From Photobacterium aphoticum (GTDB lineage Bacteria; Pseudomonadota; Gammaproteobacteria; Enterobacterales; Vibrionaceae): a DNA stretch of 51,684 nt. Within the stretch, counting starts at the first letter, position 1; the number at the start of each line of letters is the position of its first letter. Below are positions 47,282 through 51,684 of the stretch, in pieces. A program made the position numbers and the translations under genes. The stretch spans positions 1 through 51,684 of the forward strand of contig NZ_LDOV01000036.1 of the NCBI RefSeq assembly GCF_001029435.1. The letters run 5' to 3'. A model generated the notes under the pieces. It searched no databases and had not been told where the DNA came from. It saw only the letters and a program-made list of their open reading frames with translations.

Positions 47282-48706
47282 CTATGGAGTATATACGCCG
47301 ACACCCAATTCATCTTCTTTGCGCGTTTTTTCCATCACTTCACTTGGTGACATAGCCACACGCAGATTCATTTCGGCTTCGGTACGTACAAGCTCACCGC
47401 GCAGTGTGTTGGTTTTCACTTCAGTGATTTTTACATCAACAAACTGACCGATCAGTTCAGGTGAACCTTCGAAGTTAACGACACGGTTGTTTTCCGTACG
47501 ACCACGTAGCTCCATCACGTTCTTCTTCGATGGACCTTCAACCAGAATGCGCTGCTCAGTACCTAGCATCTGGCGTGCATGACGCATCGCTTGTGTATTA
47601 AGCTGGTGCTGCAGTTCATACAGACGCTCTTTCTTCACGTCTTCAGACAGATCACATGGGTAATCGGCGGCTGGTGTGCCCGGACGTGGTGAGAAAATGA
47701 AGCTGAAGCTGATATCATAATCGATATCGCGGATCAGTTTCATGGTGTCTTGGAAGTCCTGATCCGTTTCACCCGGGAACGCGACAATGAAGTCAGAGCT
47801 CATGGTGATGTTTGGACGCACTTTACGTAGCTTACGTACCTTGGATTTGTACTCAAGGATGGTGTGCGGACGCTTCATCATGGTCAGGATGCGGTCTGAA
47901 CCACTCTGTACCGGCAGGTGCAGGTAGTCAACCAACTCTGGCGTGTCTTTGTACACGTCGATGATGTCGTCTGTGAACTCAATTGGGTGGCTGGTGGTGT
48001 AACGAATACGGTCGATACCGTCAATCGCAGCAACCAGACGCAGTAGCTCTGCAAACGTCGCAATGTCACCGTCGTGCGTTGGACCACGGTACGCATTCAC
48101 GTTCTGGCCTAGCAGGTTAACTTCACGTACACCTTGTTCTGCCAGTTGAGCAATTTCAAACAGTACGTCATCAATCGGACGGCTGACTTCTTCACCACGG
48201 GTGTAAGGCACCACGCAGTAAGTACAGTACTTAGAACAGCCTTCCATGATAGAAACGAACGCTGTTGCCCCTTCAGCACGCGGCTCTGGCATGCTGTCGA
48301 ATTTTTCGATCTCAGGGAAAGAGATATCCATGACCGGTGAATCATTGGATTGAGATTGCTTGATCATCTCCGGCAGGCGGTGCAGGGTTTGTGGGCCAAA
48401 GATCACGTCCACATACGGTGCGCGCTGACGGATAGAGTCGCCTTCTTGCGTTGCTACACAACCGCCTACGCCGATCACAAGATCCGGCTTTTTATTTTTC
48501 AGTGTTTTCCAGCGACCTAGCTGGTGGAACACTTTCTCTTGCGCCTTTTCTCGAATCGAACAGGTGTTTAGCAGCAGCACGTCTGCTTCTTCTGGGATCT
48601 CTGTTAACTCGAAGCCGTTGGCTGCATTAAGAAGATCAGCCATTTTTGATGAATCGTATTCGTTCATCTGGCAGCCCCAGGTTTTAATAAGCAGTTTCTT
48701 AGCCAT
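47282..48706 (-). CDS. miaB: tRNA-2-methylthio-N6-dimethylallyladenosine synthase
   Basis: A 474-residue methylthiotransferase that adds the ms2 group to i6A37 of tRNAs. The first cluster is held by Cys12, Cys49 and Cys83 and the radical SAM cluster by Cys157, Cys161 and Cys164 ([11 protein letters not shown]); all match E. coli numbering. A TRAM domain (about 378-441) binds tRNA. Order miaB-ybeZ-ybeY-corC-lnt is as in E. coli. Confidence 0.98.
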   Translation of the reverse strand: MAKKLLIKTWGCQMNEYDSSKMADLLNAANGFELTEIPEEADVLLLNTCSIREKAQEKVFHQLGRWKTLKNKKPDLVIGVGGCVATQEGDSIRQRAPYVDVIFGPQTLHRLPEMIKQSQSNDSPVMDISFPEIEKFDSMPEPRAEGATAFVSIMEGCSKYCTYCVVPYTRGEEVSRPIDDVLFEIAQLAEQGVREVNLLGQNVNAYRGPTHDGDIATFAELLRLVAAIDGIDRIRYTTSHPIEFTDDIIDVYKDTPELVDYLHLPVQSGSDRILTMMKRPHTILEYKSKVRKLRKVRPNITMSSDFIVAFPGETDQDFQDTMKLIRDIDYDISFSFIFSPRPGTPAADYPCDLSEDVKKERLYELQHQLNTQAMRHARQMLGTEQRILVEGPSKKNVMELRGRTENNRVVNFEGSPELIGQFVDVKITEVKTNTLRGELVRTEAEMNLRVAMSPSEVMEKTRKEDELGVGVYTP

Positions 48707-48875
48707 GTCTAACTCTTCACTCGTCGTGTTTATTCATTGCATTCTACATTGCTTCAGGTGGCCAACAGGCCAAAACAGGGCCGTCAGCGTTAGCAAGCCG
48801 CGTATTGTACTGCTTTAAACCCTGCCTGACTAGATCATCACCACCCCGAATAAATTGTGGGTTTAACGCCAGTGG

Positions 48876-49571
48876 TTACGGGGTGCCTAACTGTTTGATG
48901 GTCTGAAGGCTCAGCTGGCGCATTTGTTGGCGGATCCAACGAGCGCGCTGGCGAATATAGCTCGTCATCGGGGCCGGTTGCATGCGGTACGGGTTGGGCA
49001 GGACTGCCGCCAGTTGTGCCGCTTGCTGGGCGCTGAGCCGTTTGGCGGGGATGCCGAAATAAGTTTGGCTGGCCGCTTCCACGCCATACAGGCCCGGTCC
49101 GAACTCGACGATGTTCAGGTACATTTCAAGAATGCGCGCTTTGCTCCACAGCAATTCCATCCACAGAGTGAAATAGAGCTCGACCCCTTTGCGCAGGAAC
49201 GTGCGTGAGGGAAACAAAAACAGGTTCTTGGCAGTTTGCTGGCTGATGGTGCTACCCCCACGGGCAGGCGCATCCGTGCCGGTTTGTTTGAGGATGGTCA
49301 GTACGGCATTGATATCTACCCCGTGATGGGTCGGGAAGTGCTGATCTTCAGACGCAATCACAGCCAGTTGCATGTTGGGGGAGATCTGGCTCAGTGGCAC
49401 CCAGTCGTGCGCTGCACGCGACGGGTAATCCTTAGGCGGAAACAGGGTACGGTGGATTTGCCAGCCCCAGACCGGCGGGTCAATCACCCAGCCGCCAGCC
49501 ACCAAGACAGGCGGGATCAGCAGCAGGATCAGGATGAGACGAAGTAACAGGCGTTTCAGGCGGCTCAGCAT
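48876..49571 (-). CDS. mtgA: Monofunctional biosynthetic peptidoglycan transglycosylase
   Basis: A 231-residue inner-membrane glycosyltransferase (GT51) that polymerises lipid II. One N-terminal span (about 10-30) anchors it. The family motifs are VIASEDQHFPTHHGVDINAV with the catalytic Glu, GGSTISQQTAKNLFL, RKGVELYFTLWMELLWSKARILEMYLNIVEFG in pieces, and AAQLAAVLPNP. There is no transpeptidase domain. ATG at 49571 and TTG at 49592 are both possible starts. E. coli mtgA lies elsewhere (near arcB), so this place is unlike E. coli. Confidence 0.94.
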   Translation of the reverse strand: MLSRLKRLLLRLILILLLIPPVLVAGGWVIDPPVWGWQIHRTLFPPKDYPSRAAHDWVPLSQISPNMQLAVIASEDQHFPTHHGVDINAVLTILKQTGTDAPARGGSTISQQTAKNLFLFPSRTFLRKGVELYFTLWMELLWSKARILEMYLNIVEFGPGLYGVEAASQTYFGIPAKRLSAQQAAQLAAVLPNPYRMQPAPMTSYIRQRARWIRQQMRQLSLQTIKQLGTP

Positions 49572-49766
49572 AGCGGGTTGTAGGCTCTCCAAAGCAGTGG
49601 GCTATCCCAACGTCGTGCCGTGCGGGCGCATGATGATAGATCACGGATAGCACAGCAGAATTTGTTATGATAACCCACAGCACACAGGCTGTGATAATCT
49701 GCACAAACGTTTAACGTTTGTTTGACGAACACGTCTGATTTTTGAGCATAACAGAAGAGAACCGGT

Positions 49767-50927
49767 ATGGAACAATTTGATGTCGTCGTTGCGGGAGGCG
49801 GCATGGTTGGCGCTGCAACGGCTATTGGCCTTGCGCAGCAGGGCAAGCGGGTGGCAGTCCTGGAAGGCCATGCGCCTGCGCCGTATGACGCGGATGCCCC
49901 GATGGACTTGCGCGTCTCTGCCATCTCTCCGCATTCGGTTGAATTACTCACCCGTCTGGGGGCGTGGCCCGCGATGCAGGCCATGCGTCTGTGTCCGTAT
50001 AAGCGTTTAGAAACCTGGGAGCACCCGGAGTGCCGTACCCGTTTTCATGCTGATCAGATGGGTGTCGAGCAGTTGGGTTACATCGTGGAAAACCGCGTGA
50101 TTCAGTTGGCTCTGTGGGAGCAGTTTGCTCAGTACCCGAACCTGACGCTGTTTTGCCCGAACAAAATGGTGTCGACCCGCGTTGAGGCGGACAGCCGTGT
50201 GATCACCTTGGATGACGGCCAGCAGATCCGTGCGCAGTTACTCATTGGTGCCGATGGGGCGAACTCGCAAGTGCGTCAGCAAACCGGGATCGGTATTACC
50301 GCGTGGGATTACCGTCAGCACTGTATGCTGATTAATGTGGAAATGGCATTGCCACAGCAAGATATCACCTGGCAGCAGTTCACCCCACACGGGCCGCGTT
50401 CATTTTTGCCATTACCGGGGCATCAGGGATCATTGGTGTGGTATGACAGTCCACAACGTATTAAGCAGTTGTCAGCCATGAGTCCGGCACAACTGACAGA
50501 GCAAATCATTCGTCATTTCCCGGCAGAGCTGGGCGAGTTTAGGGTGTTGAATCACGGCGCTTTCCCGCTTACCCGTCGTCATGCTCAACGTTATTATGCG
50601 GATCGTGCGGTATTGCTGGGCGATGCGGCGCACACCATTAATCCGTTGGCGGGCCAAGGGGTGAATCTGGGTTTTAAAGATGTGGATGTGTTGCTCAGTG
50701 AAATGGACAAAGCAGGAGAGCAATGGGATCAGCCAGCGGCATGGCAAGCCTATGAACGCCGTCGCCGTCCGGATAACCTGCTGATGCAATCGGGGATGGA
50801 TTTCTTCTATACCACGTTCAGCAATGATCTGCTGCCGCTGAAATTTTTACGTAATGCCGGCTTAAAACTGGCCGAGCAAGCGGGCCCATTGAAAAAGCAG
50901 GTACTGAAGTACGCCATGGGATTATGA
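49767..50927 (+). CDS. ubiF: 3-demethoxyubiquinol 3-hydroxylase
   Basis: A 386-residue FAD monooxygenase of ubiquinone synthesis that adds the last ring hydroxyl. The dinucleotide fold is DVVVAGGGMVGAATAIGLA, the second FAD motif IGADGANSQVR and the third LLGDAAHTINPLAGQGVNLGF. The end LMQSGMDFFYTTFSNDLLPLKFLRN in shorter pieces is close to E. coli UbiF, which favours UbiF over UbiH or UbiI. As in E. coli, it stands beside a Leu/Gln tRNA cluster. It diverges from mtgA across about 195 bases. Confidence 0.92.
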   Translation: MEQFDVVVAGGGMVGAATAIGLAQQGKRVAVLEGHAPAPYDADAPMDLRVSAISPHSVELLTRLGAWPAMQAMRLCPYKRLETWEHPECRTRFHADQMGVEQLGYIVENRVIQLALWEQFAQYPNLTLFCPNKMVSTRVEADSRVITLDDGQQIRAQLLIGADGANSQVRQQTGIGITAWDYRQHCMLINVEMALPQQDITWQQFTPHGPRSFLPLPGHQGSLVWYDSPQRIKQLSAMSPAQLTEQIIRHFPAELGEFRVLNHGAFPLTRRHAQRYYADRAVLLGDAAHTINPLAGQGVNLGFKDVDVLLSEMDKAGEQWDQPAAWQAYERRRRPDNLLMQSGMDFFYTTFSNDLLPLKFLRNAGLKLAEQAGPLKKQVLKYAMGL

Positions 50928-50971
50928 GCATGTACGTGTAAACGGTAGCGGAGTTTACATGCCATCAGAAG

Positions 50972-51004
50972 AAAAGCCGAATGCGAATGTGTTCGGTTTT
51001 TTTT
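50972..51004 (+). terminator. Terminator after ubiF
   Basis: AAAAGCCGAA pairs with TTCGGTTTTT (one G-U pair) across a loop of about ten bases, followed by further T residues. Confidence 0.82.
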
Positions 51005-51138
51005 ATACCTGTGATTGACCTGAGGGCAAGTGCAATGAAGGTAACAAGGTTATTTGATTTGAAGTCGGTATGTCGTGTGTCGCGAGAAAAACAGAAGGAG
51101 AGAAAAAAGAGAGTGGAAAATAAAACCGCAGATAAAAG

Positions 51139-51162
51139 AAAACCCACCAAAAGGTGGGTTTC
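51139..51162 (-). terminator. Terminator of the tRNA operon
   Basis: AACCCACC and GGTGGGTT form an 8-bp stem around AAAA; on the minus strand TTCTTTTATC follows. It lies eight bases past the CCA end of the last tRNA-Leu and so closes the tRNA transcript entering from the right. Confidence 0.9.
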
Positions 51163-51169
51163 TAAATGA

Positions 51170-51254
51170 TGGTGCGGAAGGAGAGACTTGAACTCTCACA
51201 CCTTGCGGCGCCAGAACCTAAATCTGGTGCGTCTACCAATTTCGCCACTTCCGC
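51170..51254 (-). tRNA. tRNA-Leu (anticodon UAG), copy 1
   Basis: An 85-base tRNA with an encoded CCA. The acceptor pairs GCGGAAG with CTTCCGC, the anticodon loop is UUUAGGU (anticodon UAG, reads CUN codons), a long variable arm identifies a class II tRNA, and the T loop is TTCAAGT. It corresponds to leuW of E. coli, also near ubiF. It is the last gene of the array in transcription order. Confidence 0.97.
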
Positions 51255-51297
51255 ATAACTTACCGACAAGAACAATATCAAGCGTCAAGTTAAATAA

Positions 51298-51372
51298 TGG
51301 CAGGTCTACCTGGATTCGAACCAGGGAATGACGGGATCAAAACCCGTTGCCTTACCGCTTGGCGATAGACCT
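51298..51372 (-). tRNA. tRNA-Gln (anticodon UUG), copy 1
   Basis: A 75-base tRNA with an encoded CCA. The acceptor pairs AGGTCTA with TAGACCT, the anticodon stem ACGGG/CCCGT closes loop UUUUGAU (anticodon UUG), and the T arm is GGTTCGAATCC. It lies 43 bases upstream of the first Leu copy in transcription order. Confidence 0.97.
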
Positions 51373-51411
51373 ACAAGTTGCTTTTCTTCAAAGCTGCTCT
51401 CAAAGAGAGAA

Positions 51412-51496
51412 TGGTGCGGAAGGAGAGACTTGAACTCTCACACCTTGCGGCGCCAGAACCTAAATCTGGTGCGTCTACCAATTTCGCCACTTCCGC
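51412..51496 (-). tRNA. tRNA-Leu (anticodon UAG), copy 2
   Basis: Identical to copy 1 in all 85 bases as far as I can compare, exactly 242 bases to its right. It has the same anticodon UAG and encoded CCA. Confidence 0.97.
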
Positions 51497-51539
51497 ATAA
51501 CTTACCGACAAGAACAGTATCAAGCGTTAAGTTGAATAA

Positions 51540-51614
51540 TGGCAGGTCTACCTGGATTCGAACCAGGGAATGACGGGATCAAAACCCGTTGCCTTACCGC
51601 TTGGCGATAGACCT
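51540..51614 (-). tRNA. tRNA-Gln (anticodon UUG), copy 2
   Basis: A repeat of the first tRNA-Gln, 242 bases away, with the same 75 bases and anticodon UUG. The spacers around it differ slightly from those of copy 1. Confidence 0.97.
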
Positions 51615-51653
51615 GCAGATGCTCTTTATTCAAAGCTGCTCTCAAGGAGAGAA

Positions 51654-51684
51654 TGGTGCGGAAGGAGAGACTTGAACTCTCACA
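51654..51684 (-). tRNA. tRNA-Leu, copy 3, 3' end only (cut by window edge)
   Basis: The last 31 bases repeat the CCA, acceptor and T arm of the tRNA-Leu copies, again 242 bases from copy 2. The anticodon lies beyond the window, so identity is by likeness to copies 1 and 2. Confidence 0.88.

Larger units (their letters stand above)
51170..51684. repeat. 242-base tandem repeat, each unit a tRNA-Leu plus a tRNA-Gln
   Basis: Unit starts at 51170, 51412 and 51654 are exactly 242 bases apart. The tRNA parts are identical and the spacers have a few substitutions but no length change. The array continues past the right edge, so the total copy number is not visible. Confidence 0.95.

Noticed and set aside
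1..51684. Prophage, transposon, toxin-antitoxin, secretion or defence island
   Set aside because: Nearly all the sequence is filled by conserved housekeeping genes in known order, with no integrase, transposase, or restriction or toxin families seen.

Overview
The window reads as an ordinary chromosomal segment of a gammaproteobacterium, most likely a member of the Vibrionaceae. The gene blocks gloB-yafS-rnhA/dnaQ, fadE next to gmhA-yafJ, dapA/gcvR-bcp, lipA-lipB-ybeD-dacA-rlpA-rodA-mrdA-rlmH-rsfS-holA-lptE-leuS and lnt-corC-ybeY-ybeZ-miaB with ubiF beside a Leu/Gln tRNA cluster are the same as in E. coli and vibrios. A DUF1904 protein and a TIGR03503-type envelope protein point to the Vibrio side. 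Base composition is near half G+C by eye. The genus is an inference and I cannot fix it from the sequence alone.

Layout, left to right. Bases 1-430 hold the last 21 bases of a tRNA-Trp with its terminator, followed by decayed repeats of that tRNA end. Bases 655-8328 carry a DUF1904 protein, YafD, a Yip1-like membrane protein with MltD, GloB with the divergent methyltransferase YafS, RNase HI divergent from DnaQ, and the TIGR03503 envelope protein. Bases 8441-14633 carry FadE, a DauA-like SulP transporter, GmhA and the YafJ amidotransferase. FadE and the transporter diverge from a 546-base control region with plausible FadR and CRP sites. Bases 14773-18824 carry purine and pyrimidine genes: purMN behind a PurR-like operator, divergent upp, and uraA. 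Bases 19118-25226 carry a DUF2066 protein, DUF2069, a WrbA-like flavoprotein, YfgD, BepA, a TusA-like protein and a PerM-type permease. Bases 25323-28525 carry bcp-gcvR divergent from dapA-bamC.

Bases 28629-41474 form a long minus-strand block read from leuS down to lipA. It supplies LPS transport (LptE), the replication clamp loader (HolA), ribosome silencing and modification (RsfS, RlmH), the rod-shape wall machine (PBP2, RodA, RlpA, PBP5) and lipoate synthesis (YbeD, LipB, LipA). Bases 41659-49571 carry YbeL, a SYLF protein, the lnt-corC-ybeY-ybeZ-miaB block and MtgA. UbiF follows on the plus strand. The right edge is an exact 242-base tandem array of tRNA-Leu(UAG) and tRNA-Gln(UUG) that runs off the window.

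Envelope biogenesis is the main theme: MltD, BepA, BamC, PBP5, RlpA, RodA, PBP2, LptE, Lnt and MtgA are all here. I found no phage, transposon, CRISPR array, defence system or other clearly novel system. The points most worth a second look are the tRNA-Trp-end repeats, the tRNA array, the missing nadD between holA and rsfS, and the SulP gene placed between fadE and gmhA.
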